The notes below the pieces were generated by a model. The model was not told the DNA's origin. It saw only the letters and a list, made by a program, of their open reading frames with translations, and made no database searches. From positions 19,942,502 through 20,006,501 of the forward strand of contig NC_089591.1 in assembly GCF_019320115.1 (NCBI RefSeq): DNA of 64,000 nucleotides, given 5' to 3'. This stretch comes from Miscanthus floridulus. Lineage: Eukaryota > Streptophyta > Magnoliopsida > Poales > Poaceae. Shown in pieces: positions 1-11,105 of the stretch (within the stretch, counting starts at the first letter, position 1; every line of letters begins with the position of its first letter). The position numbers and the translations under genes are program-made.

Positions 1-705
1 ATAGGTTTGTCCATGTTAAACAGTCGATTGTTCACATGTTGTAGTCTTTTTTCACCTGAATCGGCTATTTTAGCCGATTCCCTCAAGCTTTCACACATAT
101 AGCATGTTTTTTAGAAAGCCTGACAACGTATAGATGGTTTTATGGATTCTTCGATTTTAGTTTGTTATTATCATCATAGCTACCATCGATCCGGTTGAAC
201 CTCACTGTTGATGGTAATAGATTAGATTTAGAGCGTTTGTAGGTCCATTTGTACTAGACAGTCGATTCATTCGCATGTTATGTCCTTTCTCGTTAAATTC
301 ATCGGCTCAATGCTTTACACTGGTAATACCTACCTAGCTGATGATCTTACTTACATCTACGTGTATTGTACTTGTCATCATAAAATCAATCATGATACAC
401 AAGCTTTACAGTCCGTAACAGCCGATTTCTGTGCATATCGGCTATTTAGTCGATTTTTCCATCAGGCTGCTCCCGATGCTGCACACTTGGAACTGTCTAG
501 GCAAAACCAGCATGTTTCACCATAAATTACTGATAAACTTTCTCTCCTTGTCAATTGTAGGTCAAAACGACTAGCATGCCTCTGGAGGAATTCGCAAGAT
601 TAGTTAGCCCTGCATTGAAGCCAAGCGGATTCTAGCCTTGCTCCATTAAGCAGATCCTTCTAGCTTGCTGTGTGCCCGGCGCATTGACACGTTTTTGCAC
701 CAACA
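1..705 (+). repeat. Partial LTR of the Gypsy-1 family (3' portion)
   Basis: This stretch matches the last ~700 bases of the Gypsy-1 LTRs at 2685-4604 and 31223-33082, including the hairpin near 57-80 and the terminal segment ending TTTTTGCACCAACA. The window edge cuts off its beginning. The terminus CAACA matches the solo LTR at 60741-62667 better than the Gypsy-1 element itself, so it is a separate insertion of a closely related subfamily. The small ORF at 280-525 lies wholly within this LTR and is not a gene. Confidence 0.88.
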
Positions 706-847
706 CTAATATGTAGGATTTAGGAATACATTCGAACCTAAAAGAGTGAATACTAAAATTAAAAAACATGACTAAAAACTAAAACTAAAACAACTAAAAA
801 GAAAAACTTGACTGTATTATGCACTTCTTAGGATAGGTGTTACCAAC
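706..847. other. AT-rich junction between LTR and copia remnant
   Basis: This short A-rich stretch follows the LTR end. Its right part, from about 800, still reads on the minus strand as a weak continuation of the copia pre-integrase region. The left ~90 bases match nothing I recognise. No target duplication can be assigned because the other end of the LTR lies outside the window. Confidence 0.5.
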
Positions 848-1600
848 TTATTTGCTGGCTTGACAAGAGCTACAAAGTTTGTCCTTCTCAAATACCACAT
901 CTTTCAAGCCTCTAACTAGATCATGCTTAATCAATCTATTCAATTGTTTTATTCTAACATGACCAAGCCTTCTATGCCATAACCAACCCATGCTAGACTT
1001 AGTGAACAGGCATGTTGACAATTGAGCTTCACTAGCATTGAAATCAACCAAGTATAAATTCTCATATCTAAAGACTTTGAAGATCAAATTAGAGCCATCT
1101 ACACTTACAATCTCTACATCATCTACTCCAAATATGCATTTGAATCCAAAATCACACAATTGAACCATGGATAGCAAATTGAAGTTCAAGCTCTCTACTA
1201 GCAACACATTGGATAAGCTCAAGTCATTGGATATTGCAATCTTACCAAGCCCTTTGACCTTGCCTTTGCCATTGTCACCAAATGTGATACCATCACAACC
1301 ATTGCTATCATTAGAGTTGATTGAGTTGAACATTCTTGCATCACCGATCATGTGTTGAGTGCACCCACTATCAAGAACCCAATGCCTTCCTCCAGTTTTG
1401 TAATTAACCAATAAAAGAAGATCAATTCTTTTTAGGTACCCAAACTTGCTTGGGTCCTTGAAGGTTAGTGACTAAGTTCTTTGGTACCCAAATGGCTTTC
1501 TTCTTTGAGCCCACAATTGGAGTACCAACAAACTTAGCATGCACCCCATTAACACCCTTGGTAAGCAAATAAATAGAATCAAACTTAATTGAGGATACAT
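848..1600 (-). pseudogene. Ty1/copia protease and GAG-pre-integrase remnant (SIRE-like)
   Basis: The minus strand encodes a retropepsin of the copia type with active-site motif LDSGCTQHM near 1350, followed by the GAG-pre-integrase segment (LWHRRLGHVRIKQLNRL and a CSSCQASK zinc-binding end near 850-870). Upstream of the protease is the linker IGTPIVGSKKKAIWV type sequence (about 1490-1560), typical of SIRE/Maximus elements of grasses. The frame from 1411 to 848 is open, but integrase core, RT and RNase H are missing. It is the downstream continuation of the gag at 1629-2684, in the same orientation, and it ends at the junction near 800. Confidence 0.85.
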
Positions 1601-2684
1601 TTTGCTGCTTGTTCTTGTTCTTGCTATATTACTCTACATGACCAAGTTGCTTGCATCTATTGCAAAACCAACCATTGCTCTTCACAAAACTAGTCTTGTG
1701 AGTTGCAAAGGTTGCCTTGCCTTTCTTGAGGGTATAGCCCAATCCCTCTTTGCTGAGAGAAAATCTTTGGCTACCCAAGCACTTTAGCAAGTGGGCCTCA
1801 CCACCATAGGCATTGCCTAAGGCGCGAGTGAACTCATTGACCTCCTTCTTTAAGGTCTCATTCACAACCATAAGTGAGGCATCACAAGTGAAACCATCAC
1901 TCATAGGTGAACTAGAAGTGGATGATGAGCTACATAAAGGGTTAATGGGAGCAACAACAATAGGCTTATCAAATGATTCATCAATTATGTCACATGTTAA
2001 GCCTTTGTCACATGTTACAACATGTTCCTTCTCATTTTGCTCATCAAGTAGAGAGGAATGAGCTTTTTTAAGCTTCTTGTGAGCCTTTCCAAACTTCTCA
2101 TGGGCTTCCTCTAGCCTCTCATGAGATGCATTGAGCTCATCGAAGGCATGCTTAAGGTCTTTTAGTTTCTTACGCAAGTCTTTGCATTCTCTTCTCTTAA
2201 TATCAAAATGTTATTTAGCATCTTCTAATATGTCAATTAGTTTATTTTTAGTTGGTTCATCATCACTTTCACTTTCATTATCATGTTCCTCATCACATCC
2301 ATCATCACAAGTTTGTACCTTAGTGGCCTTGGCCATGAAGCAAGTTGATGGAGTGTCAAAGAGAGAAGGCTTCTCATAAATGACAATGCTTGCAAGAGCC
2401 TTCTTCTTGGTGGTCTTGTCATCATCACTATCATTATCATCACTAGAGGAAGCATCACTATCCCAAGTGACCACATATGAACCACCCTTCTTGTTCTTCT
2501 TGAAGGTCATCTTGTCCTTCTTCTCCTTCTTCTTGCCCTTCATGTCATCATCTTCATTCTCACTATTGTATGGGCATTGGGCAATAAGATGATCCTTGCT
2601 ACCATACTTGAAGCACCTTCTATCCTCATCCTTGTTCCTTGATGATGACTTCTTCCTTCTTGCACGATAGCCCTTCTTCACCAT
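1601..2684 (-). pseudogene. Ty1/copia gag, C-terminal half (SIRE-like), interrupted by Gypsy-1
   Basis: Read on the minus strand this encodes the nucleocapsid part of gag. It has a CCHC zinc knuckle (CFKYGSKDHLIAQC, near 2570-2620), a long Lys/Asp/Ser-rich acidic stretch, a coiled-coil segment rich in KLKKAHEKFGKAH-type heptads (2050-2170), and a second Cys-rich motif (WFCNRCKQLGHVE, 1629-1670). Two open segments (2684-2211 and 2177-1629) are separated by a short break. The frame runs into the Gypsy-1 insertion at 2684 and resumes at 33083, where the N-terminal half of the same gag is found. Together they form one copia gag split by a 30-kb insertion. Confidence 0.87.
2680..2684 (+). other. 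Target-site duplication of Gypsy-1 (left, ACCAT)
   Basis: The five bases ACCAT directly precede the Gypsy-1 5' LTR and recur at 33083-33087 directly after its 3' LTR. They are identical on both sides, and the copia gag frame continues across them. Confidence 0.93.
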
Positions 2685-4604
2685 TGTTTACACCAAAATT
2701 TGGGAAGAAGAACGCAGGAACTCAAAACTTCCAGATTGTGTCATCAAGGAATCAATTGCATAAGGGTCGATATCAACTGATTCAGATGCGGCACTAGAAT
2801 TGGCTCTCTTCAGATGACATCAGCAGATAACGACAATAAGCTATGGTTGGCATCGGGAAAGACATGTTGGACTCTACAAAAAGGGAAAGATTAGGGTCCA
2901 AGTTATCTTAAATTAGAAATATTTTTCTCTTATGCCAAAGATTGTAATGAGTCGTACTTGAGTAGGATTCATGCTTAGGTTTCGGGTATAAATATTGAAC
3001 CCCAGCTATTGTAAAAGACATCCAATCAATCAATATAAATTACTTTTTTCGGCTTTACGCCAACCCTTAGGAGTAGTAGTGTAGATCTCGGTGAGTTTTT
3101 CAACAAGTAGGGCTGCATCGGTCCAGTCGACCTCTGGCTTGTCTATAAGTACCATCATGGCTTATGCTTTGGTTTGTAAGGCTACATCGGTTAAGTTCGA
3201 TCTCCACAGCGAGCTCTAGCATAACCTAGTTATTGATCTTTATCTAGTTCAAGTACAGCTACATCAGTTAAGTTCGACCTCCACTGCTCGAATTAGGTTA
3301 AGGTCAAGTTATCAGCTCTACCTAAGAGTGGCATCCTTTGGGTAGATTCATTAAGTTACCGATCTTGCTTATGTTCTTATTGCCATTAGTTTTAGCAACA
3401 TCAACCTACCCAGTCGAGATCGATCTAGATCGGCCTCACATCCTTTTAGTCCGTCATTTGCTTTGTTACAATACGATGTTTCTTACTTTGAGCGACGAGT
3501 TATGTTTCATTGGCTGTTCTACTTCGATCTTGATCATGCATAGTACGCGGTTAAGGCATGTATGATCTTGAGGAGGTTTGCTGGCTAGTTAAATCTGGTC
3601 TATAGTTTGCTATTATGGCTGTATCGATCCGGTCGATCCCCACTGATGGCACTTTAGATCAAAGGATGCTAGTTGGTAGATTTGTTTTTGATTAGGCATG
3701 ACCTTGACAGTTTGCTATGCCAGCATCAGCTACATAGCCAATCACCTATGCTTTAATGCCTACAGTGTGTCTCCATGATTCTGTTAAATATGAATAGATC
3801 TGTTTACTTTAAAGGTTTGATTTGTTGTCTTTATCACGGCTGCCATCGATCCAGTTGAACCCCACTGTTAGAGATAACAGGTTAGGTCTAATGAGTTCAT
3901 AGATTTGTCCATGTTAAATAGTTGATTGTTCACATGTTGTAGTCCCTTTTCCACCTGAATTGGCTATTTTAGCCGATTCGCTTGAGCTTTCACACATATA
4001 GCATGTCTTTCGGAAAGCCTATCAATGTATAGATGGTTTTACAGATTCTTCAGTTTTGGTTTGTTATTATCATCATAGCTGCCATCGATCCGGTCAAACC
4101 TCATGGTTGATGGTAACAGATTAGATTTAGGGTGTTTGTAGATCCATTCATACTAAACAGTCGATTTGTTCACATGTTATATCCTTTCTCATTAGATTCA
4201 TCGGCTCAATGCTTTACACTGGTAATAGCCACCTAGTTGATGATTTTTAAATCTATGTGTATTATACTTGTCAACATAAAATCAATCACAATCCATGAGC
4301 TTTACAGTCCATAACAGCCAATTTCTTCATGTATTGACCGTTTAGTCAATTTTTCCCATCTGGCTGCTCCCGAAGCGGCACACTTGGAACTGTCTAGGCA
4401 AAGATCGTCATGTTCCACCTTAAATTACTGATAAACTTTCTCTCCTTATCAATTGCAGGTCAAATTAACTGGCACGCCTTGGGAGGAATTCACAAGATCA
4501 GCTAGCCCTGCGTTTAAGCCAAATGGATCTCCAGCCTTGCTCCATCAAGCAAATCCTTCCAGCTTGCTGTGTGCCAGGCGCATCATCACGTTTTTGTGCT
4601 GACA
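2685..4604 (+). repeat. 5' LTR of Gypsy-1
   Basis: It begins TGTTTACACC and ends GCTGACA. It matches the 3' LTR over its length, apart from a gap of about 60 bases in the 3' copy near 32655. It contains a TATA-like box at 2987-2996, a hairpin near 3955-3980, and six copies of a ~28-bp motif. The ORF at 3338-3565 recurs in the 3' LTR and is part of the LTR, not a gene. Confidence 0.93.
2987..2996 (+). promoter_or_regulatory. Putative TATA box of the Gypsy-1 5' LTR
   Basis: TATAAATATT is present at the same LTR position in the 3' LTR (31526-31535) and in the reversed solo LTR near 62355-62365. Conservation among copies supports a core promoter; a start site about 30 bases downstream is inferred. 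Confidence 0.55.
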
Positions 4605-4641
4605 CATGTTTTGGTAGGCCTGGTGGGACACCACAATCATC
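4605..4641 (+). other. Post-LTR leader of Gypsy-1; primer-binding site not identified
   Basis: The bases after the LTR (CATGTTTTGGTAGGCCTGG) do not match the common plant PBS forms TGGTATCAGAGC or TTGGCGCC. A PBS should lie here, but I cannot assign the tRNA. Confidence 0.3.
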
Positions 4642-5658
4642 ATGGTGACTTACAACAACAGTGACATCCTTATAGTGCCTTATGAAGACTTACCTGATGA
4701 AGATAAAGATGTCATCAGCAAAGCTATAGAAGAATTTCAGAACAAGTGTTTATTGTCCTACACCAAGACACGTGACAATAAAGTTGTTCAAAAATATCCA
4801 CTACCAAAAGTTTTGTTGCATGGGTAGTCAGATATAGATGAAGCTGAGGATAGATGTTTCTTCATAGAGGCCATAAACAAATCTATTCATGGTGCCATAT
4901 TGAACCATAATACAGTTTTCTTGAACACATTCCACAACACCATGAAAGAGGTGTTTCATGGATATCCAATTGATCAAGTTGGACTGGTTTATTACAATAT
5001 TCCACATCCATTGACTCAGGGGACTAATCAAGCTAGTACTAGCCATCAAGAAGCAGCACCAGCTAGTAATGATGATGTCTAAGCAGTATAGAGCTCATCT
5101 GAGCAAGTTCAGGATGCTACTACTAATTAGATGCAGTGTAATCCTAGATCGTCAGCACAACATGTGCAACAGCTGATGGGGCAAGTTCAGAATCAAATGG
5201 TTAATTTTGGTACATCAGGCTAGATACAATCATTGGCTCAAAAAATAGCGCCATCAATTCAAAGGATTCGTAGAGATACAGATCCCAACATTTACAACCA
5301 GGGACTTCAAGTAGCAAATCAGCAAAGGACCCAGCAGATAGAGAATCCACAAGGGTATCATTAAGAAATAGATTACAATACCCTTCATATGATTCTAAAT
5401 CTGAGGTATCAAGGTACCCAAAATTTTAATCCACAGATGAGTCAACAATTGTAGAGAAATCCAAGTTCAAGTGCTGATGAGTGGTTGCTCAGAGTGACCG
5501 AGATGATGAAGAATTAGTTTGGTTTGTAGCCAAAAGGGCAGACCTTCTCGTACAAACGCCCGTATCTAGAGTGGTATGATTTGGTCGCTCTTCTTAAAAA
5601 TTATAGGCTCTCAGAGTTGGGCGAAGCATCCATTGAAGAGGCCCATCAAGTTTGTTTC
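4642..5658 (+). pseudogene. Gypsy-1 gag, N-terminal part
   Basis: The frame starting at the ATG at 4642 gives a gag N-terminus with motifs such as DLPDEDKDVISKAIEEF. It continues through Gln-rich sequence to the beginning of the Retrotrans_gag domain (EWLLRVTEMM and EWYDLVALLKN, 5480-5600). It is open only to 4827; the rest has several in-frame stops, mostly TAG. At 5658 it is cut by Gypsy-2, and the same frame resumes at 18288 once one copy of the GTTTC duplication is discounted. It would have been the structural capsid protein; it is non-functional now. Confidence 0.8.
5654..5658 (+). other. Target-site duplication of Gypsy-2 (left, GTTTC)
   Basis: GTTTC precedes the first base of the 5' LTR and recurs at 18283-18287 immediately after the 3' LTR. 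The match is perfect. Confidence 0.92.
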
Positions 5659-6133
5659 TGTTGGGGGTACAACCTCGGATACCCACGGTAGACCATGTGG
5701 GTTGTGCCCCTAGGGGTGGGCCAGCCCATAAGATGAAGCCTTGTGGGGCATGACTCTGCTCGGCGCCTCCCGCAAGACACCGACAAGATATCCTGAAGAT
5801 ACTATGAGATCTGTTAGGATACGTATGATCCCAAGATTCCTGTAATCTAGTATTACTTTCTGGTTATCTCTTAGATCTAACCGACTTGTAACCCTACCCC
5901 TTGGACTATATAAGGCGGGCAGGGACCCCCTCCAAACTCACGCAATATCATACGATAGCTAATACAAACCAACAGACCATAGGAGTAGGGTATTACGTCA
6001 TACTGATGGCCTGAACCTGTCTAACTCGTATGTCTCTGTTGCCTTCTTGTTCTTGACCACACGCTTCCCACCACCAATCAATCTACCTTCATGGGATACC
6101 CCTTGGAGGACTGCCAACGATATTCTATCGATA
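5659..6133 (+). repeat. 5' LTR of Gypsy-2
   Basis: It begins TGTTGGGGGT and ends ATCGATA. It aligns along its length with the 3' LTR at 17811-18282. A TATA box lies at 5907-5914. The minus-strand ORF at 5998-6216 overlaps the LTR end and the PBS and is not a gene. Confidence 0.93.
5907..5914 (+). promoter_or_regulatory. TATA box of the Gypsy-2 5' LTR
   Basis: TATATAAG followed by GCGGGCAGGG sits in the middle of the LTR and is kept in the 3' LTR at 18058-18065. This is the usual position of a gypsy LTR core promoter. Confidence 0.65.
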
Positions 6134-6152
6134 GTTGGCGCACTAGGTAGGG
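6134..6152 (+). promoter_or_regulatory. Primer-binding site of Gypsy-2
   Basis: GTTGGCGCACTAGGTAGGG directly follows the LTR. It is a decayed form of the TTGGCGC...AGGTAGGGG sites common in grass Tat elements. It primes minus-strand DNA synthesis from a tRNA; the tRNA identity is not assigned. Confidence 0.75.
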
Positions 6153-6182
6153 CAGTGCGTGTTGTTTTCCTTGTCGAATAAG

Positions 6183-8656
6183 ATGGCTTTTTCCATAGGC
6201 TCTTTGTCCCTCCCATGGCCTGGCTAGATCTTCATGGTCAGATCGATCTCGTGGATCATCAACACTGACAGAGTCAGAGAGCTCCTTGAGCCGGTGTAGA
6301 TCAATCCTGCGTCGATCACCCCCGCACCTGTGACTGTAGATCCGATCTCAGAACCACCTCTGAGGTTGCCTTCATCAACAACTTGCCACCCGCTTCCTCA
6401 CTACTAGAGGAGGAAGATCAACAATGATGATCTAATCACATCCATCGATCAGGTTGGTCAGAAGCTCGCCGATTGCCTCTCCATTACCGAATCAGCTCTA
6501 GACACTCTAGTTCAGCGCCGACCACCCTCTGATCCAAATCTATCAAAGGCTGCTCAGAAAACACCAAGAGTTGCAGCTCTGCCCTTTGGGCTCACCAACG
6601 TCGCCGCCACCTACCAAGATGCCCTAAGGGGCAAATTCACCAACTAGGTGGGAGACATCCATCCTCTCACTGACTAGATCGCTGACCAGCTTCTGTCGGT
6701 CGTCAACATGCTCCACACCGGCCGACGCTCTGGCGCATCACTCTAGACCATCCTGGAGGAGAATCTGGACTCCGAGTCCTAGGGCTCTATGGAGACCATT
6801 GTCAAAACGACCACCGAACTACTTCTTCCCCCTCCGTTTCGTGGCGATGCAATCTTCAACGTCAGCATCGATAACCCCCCTCGAAACAGTGAAACCAAGG
6901 AGGAACGCGCCGCTCACGAGAACCGGAACATCAATCGTGCGCAGCGCCGAGCAAACGAGGCTGCCCTTGTGAGGGCCGAGCAGCAGCTTGACTCACAAGG
7001 AAGACCCCTTCAGCGCAACCTTGATGACAAGTTTGTCCGTGTTGATGGCCACGATGTCTACAAGACTCCAACCGCCAATCTAGTAGTGGCCGCCAATGAG
7101 CTTGCCCAGCTCCTGTAGACACAAGAGGTCGCCAAGGTTGCCACCATGCTTAAAGCGGCACACTGTCAGGTCAATGAGATCCGCTAGGATCAGAGACCTT
7201 CATACTCCACAACTTTGATTCATCGGTCAACTGCGACAAGAATCGATCACCGCCAAAGTCGTTTCACCGACCAGCACCACGATGACATGCAACCCCTCCA
7301 GGGCAGAGCTAGGGGCAACTGCATTAAACATCCCCACCAGCACGACTAGGAGGTTGACCAAAATGTCCAAGTGCATCTCAACAACCTCTGGGATGCACAA
7401 CGGTGCATCGACGAATGCCGTTTCGTTCGCCATGAAGAAGAAGTACGTTGCCGCTAGGAGTACGAGCAAGAGTATGACAACCCAGACTCAGCTCTTGAGC
7501 CACTCGCCGCCAGCAATGCTATAGATGATGGCGTCGACAATCCCGAAGGGCCCCCAGCATTTGTGAGGGCACTTCGAACACTTCAGTGCCCCCGTGGTTT
7601 TAAGATCACTGGGGTCGAGCCCTATGAAGGAAGGATGAACCCAACTCAGTGGCTATAGGCTTACGCCACTACTGTCCGTGCCGCCGGAGGTGACACTAGT
7701 GTCATGGTGAACTACCTTCCCATCATGCTCACACCAACCTCCCTGAGTTGGTTTACAATCCTTGCCCCAAGCTCCATCGGATCCTAGGAAGAGCTTAAAA
7801 AGTCTTCACCGACAATTAAATGGCTACGTGTACTTGGCTAGGCACCAAGCATGATCTAAACTGCATCAACCAGAAGCCCTCCAAGCTCCTCCATAGCTAC
7901 ATTCGATGCTTTTCTGAGATGAGGAATTCTATTCCCAACATCACGGAAGCTAAGGTCATCACTGCCTTCATCCGAGGACTCCATCACCGTGAGCTTTGCT
8001 CCATGTTCAACCGCAAGCCCCCTATAGGGATTGGTGAGATGATCATGACCGCCAACTAGTACGTCAACGCTAAGGAAGCCGAGGTGAGCTTCAATGAGGA
8101 TGCGGGCACTCATCGCCCAACATGCTGCTATGATGACTACCCTGACTACCGATGCCACAATGACCGTCGCTATGACCACCATAGTTACCATTGTGACAGC
8201 AGCCGTGATCGGCCAGAAGGACCCAAGTCTGGTCAAAATCACCGCCGCTAGCTAGACCACATCATCGCTGCCATCAATGAACCTCATGCCAAGTGCAACT
8301 ATGATGAGTAGTACAAGAAGATCCTTGATGGTCCATGTCCTCTCCACAAGAACGCTAGGCATAAAATGAAGGACTACCTCGGCTTGGCTAAGGAGTTCTA
8401 GGACAAGAAGCTAGATGATGACACCAACAACAGAGCTGGAGGCCGCCGACCACCTAGGGGCAATAACAACACCTTCCAGGTTCATGACAAGGTGGTTGCC
8501 ACCATCTTCAGGGGCGTCGCCTCCACCGAGAGCAAAAGAGAATGGGAGCTCACCGCCTGGCGGGTGCTCGCCGTCACTACGAAAGACACCGCCGCCAAAC
8601 CTAGCTATCGCCCATGGTCCATGGTCCCCATCACCTTCACTAGGGGCGACTAGTGG
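6183..8656 (+). pseudogene. Gypsy-2 gag
   Basis: The frame from the ATG at 6183 encodes a long leader (NNDDLITSIDQVGQKLADC near 6427-6480), a charged helical stretch (EERAAHENRNINRAQRR, 6901-6960), and then the Retrotrans_gag capsid domain (FKITGVEPYEGRMNPTQWL, about 7600-7650; YIRCFSEMRNSIPNITEAK, 7893-7950). A frameshift near 7790-7805 moves the capsid C-terminus into the next frame. The tail has CPLHKNARHKMKDY near 8338 in place of a standard zinc knuckle, as in Tat elements. About 13 in-frame stops before the frameshift are all TAG. It was the capsid/nucleocapsid precursor; it is not functional. Confidence 0.85.
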
Positions 8657-9340
8657 GTGAACATCCCCTACACTAGGCATTTCCCCCTCGTCCTCGATGT
8701 GACTGTCCAGAAAGTGCTTTTTAGAAAAGTGCTCATCGACGGTGGGAGTGCTCTAAATCTCCTTTTCGCCGGAGGCCTAAAGATCACCCTACCAGTACAG
8801 TTCATCACGGCAAGCAACTACCGCGTCGAGCACATCAACTTCTATGTCGCCGACTTCAACACCGCCTACCATGCCATACTTGGTCGGCCAGCTCTAACCA
8901 AGTTCATGGCTGTACTGCACTATACATACCTGGTGTTGAAGATGCCTTCGCCTATAGGAGTCCTGGCCCTATGGGCCAACCTCTCCATCGCCTTTGCCTG
9001 CGAGACAGAGAGTCTTGCCCTCACTAAAGCCACTGACCTCTCCATCCAGATGGCTAGCGTGGTCACCGAAGCCAAGATGATACCCACCGATGACATAGAG
9101 ATCCCAGAGCTGGAGCTTCCTTGTGCCTCCGCTAAGTCTAAGGAAATCAAGGAGGTTAGATTCGGCCTCGATGACCCATCCAAGACCATCAAGATTGGGG
9201 CTCACCTTGACTCCAAATAGGAAAGCACGCTCATCTCCTTCCTATGTGCCAACATTGATGTGTTTGCTTGGAAACCTACAGACATGTCAGGGGTACCATA
9301 GGAGAAGATCGAGCACTCCTTGAATGTCGCCGATCGCCAA
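8657..9340 (+). pseudogene. Gypsy-2 aspartic protease
   Basis: The open segment 8657-9220 carries the retropepsin motif VLIDGGSALNLLF, with catalytic Asp at 8738-8740, and the second conserved ILGRPALTKF motif near 8878-8910. It is in the same frame as the end of gag, as expected for a gag-pol polyprotein. After a TAG at about 9219 the frame goes on with the pre-RT region (FLCANIDVFAWKPTDMSG, about 9240-9290). It then shifts by one frame near 9340 before the RT. The catalytic triplet DGG is intact, but the polyprotein is broken. Confidence 0.85.
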
Positions 9341-10640
9341 ACCGATCAAGCAGAAACTCCATCGATTCGTGCCAGACAAGAAGGAGGCTATTAGGATTGA
9401 AATAAAATGGCTCCTAGCTGTCGGATTCATAAAAGAAGTGTATCATCCTGAGTGGTTAGCAAACCTTGTTCTCATTTGAAAAAAGAATAAAGAATGGAGA
9501 ATGTGCGTTGATTACACTGATCTTAACAAACACTACCCTAAGGACCCCTTCAGTTTGCCTCGGATAGACGAGGTTGTAGACTCCACCACCAGATGTGAAC
9601 TGCTCTCCTTCCTTAACTGTTACTCTAGCTATCACCAAATCTCTCTCAAGGAAGAAGACCAGATCAAGACATCGTTCATTACGCCCTTCAGTGCGTACTG
9701 CTACACCACCATGTCCTTCGGACTCAAGAATGCTGGGGCGACCTATCAAAGGGCCATATAGATGTGCCTCGATCAACAGATCAGCCGCAACATCGAAGCT
9801 TACATCGATAATGTGATCATCAAGTCTAAGACCGCCAACAATCTTATCGCCGACCTCAAGGAAACTTTTGCCAACTTGAAAAGGTACCGATGGAAGCTAA
9901 ACCCTTCAAAGTGTATCTTTGGAGTTCCATCCGGTATACTGCTAGGCTACATCATCAGTGCATGTGGCATCAAGCCTAACCCCAATAAGGTCTCCGCCAT
10001 CACCAACATGAAATGGCCAACATGCGTCAAGGATATACAGAAGCTTATAGGCTGCATGGTTGCTTTAAGCCACTTCATATCGTGCCTCGGTGAAAAAGGA
10101 CTACCTTTCTTCAAACTCCTCAAGGCCTCCAAGTGCTTTTCCTGGTCGGAGGAGGCAGACACAACTTTTGAGTAGCTCAAGTTGTTCCTAACAAAGCCTC
10201 TGATCATGATGGCACCACGGCCAGATGAAACTCTCCTGATCTACATCGCCGCTACTTCTTGCATCATCAGCACACCCATTGTGGTCAAATGTGAGGAGGC
10301 TGGGCATGCCTATAAGGTGCAACATCTGATATACTTCATCAGTAAGGTTCTTAACAAGCCCATGACTTGTTATCCTCAAGTTCAAAAGCTACTATACGCC
10401 ATCCTAATTACGTCGTGCAAGCTCCACCGCTACTTCGAGTATTACAAGATCGCTGTGGTCACCGAGTTCCCTCTAGGGGACATTCTCCACAACAAAGAGG
10501 CCAACGGCCGCATCATCAAGTGGGCAGTTGAGATCGACACTTACTCCATTGAATTCAGAAGCAGGCCTACCATCAAGTCTCAGGCGCTCGCTGACTTCAT
10601 CGCTGAGTGGACCGAGATCCAAGAGCCCATTGCCGCAACT
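9341..10640 (+). pseudogene. Gypsy-2 reverse transcriptase and RNase H, catalytic Asp changed
   Basis: The RT fingers (WRMCVDYTDLNKHYPKDPF, about 9495-9550), palm (FGLKNAGATYQRAI, 9718-9760) and active site are visible. The active site at 9801-9812 reads YIDN rather than YIDD: codon 9810-9812 is AAT, so the second catalytic Asp is lost. The thumb and connection continue to 10175, and the gypsy-type RNase H (FSWSEEADTTFE, 10138-10173; LADFIAEW, 10590-10612) follows in the same frame. Stops are TAG, plus one TGA near 9478 at a position that is Arg in the family. It would have copied element RNA into DNA and is inactive. Confidence 0.88.
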
Positions 10641-11105
10641 TGTCCTGAGCACTAGGTGATGTACTTTGATGGTGCTCTCAACATCAATGGTGCTGGTGTG
10701 GGCATTATGTTCATCACGCCAACCAAGGATAAGCTCTGATACATTTTTCAGATACATTTTCTGGCCTCCAACAACGCCACCGAATACGAAGCGTGTCTCC
10801 ATAGACTCTGTATAGCCATTGAGCTCGGCATCAAACGCCTCATGGTATATGGGGATTCTGCGTAGGTCATCAACCAGCTCAACAAAGACTGGTCCTGCTC
10901 TAGTGAAAAGATGGATGCTTATTGTGCTAAAATCAGGAAGTTTGAAGGGAAGTTCTACGGTATCGAGTATCACCACGTGGTACGAGATCAAAATCAGCTC
11001 GCCGACCACCTCTCCAAGTTGGGCTCCTCTCGCACCATGATTCTGCCAGGGGTCTTTGTTCAAGATCTTTTGGCACCATCCATTAAGGAAGAGAAAGAAG
11101 TTTAG
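10641..11105 (+). pseudogene. Gypsy-2 second (archaeal-type) RNase H
   Basis: After the RNase H linker the same frame gives MYFDGALNINGAGVGIMF (10660-10712), the first Asp motif of an archaeal-type RNase HI. It continues with the Glu in NNATEYEACL (10770-10800), the Asp in MVYGDSA (10843-10863), and the C-terminal HHVVRDQNQLADHLSKLG (10972-11025). This extra domain lies between RNase H and integrase and marks the Tat lineage. It is interrupted by one TGA (near 10738) and TAG codons. Confidence 0.83.

Noticed and set aside
2131..2592. Ser/Leu-rich plus-strand frames
   Set aside because: They are the reverse of the Lys/Asp/Ser-rich copia gag on the minus strand.
3338..3565. 75-codon frame with a hydrophobic start resembling a signal peptide
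   Set aside because: The same frame recurs at 31880-32107 in the 3' LTR; it is LTR sequence, and the hydrophobic run is not supported by any family.
10473..11063. 196-codon minus-strand frame opposite the second RNase H
   Set aside because: Shadow of the sense pol frame; the sense strand has clear catalytic motifs.
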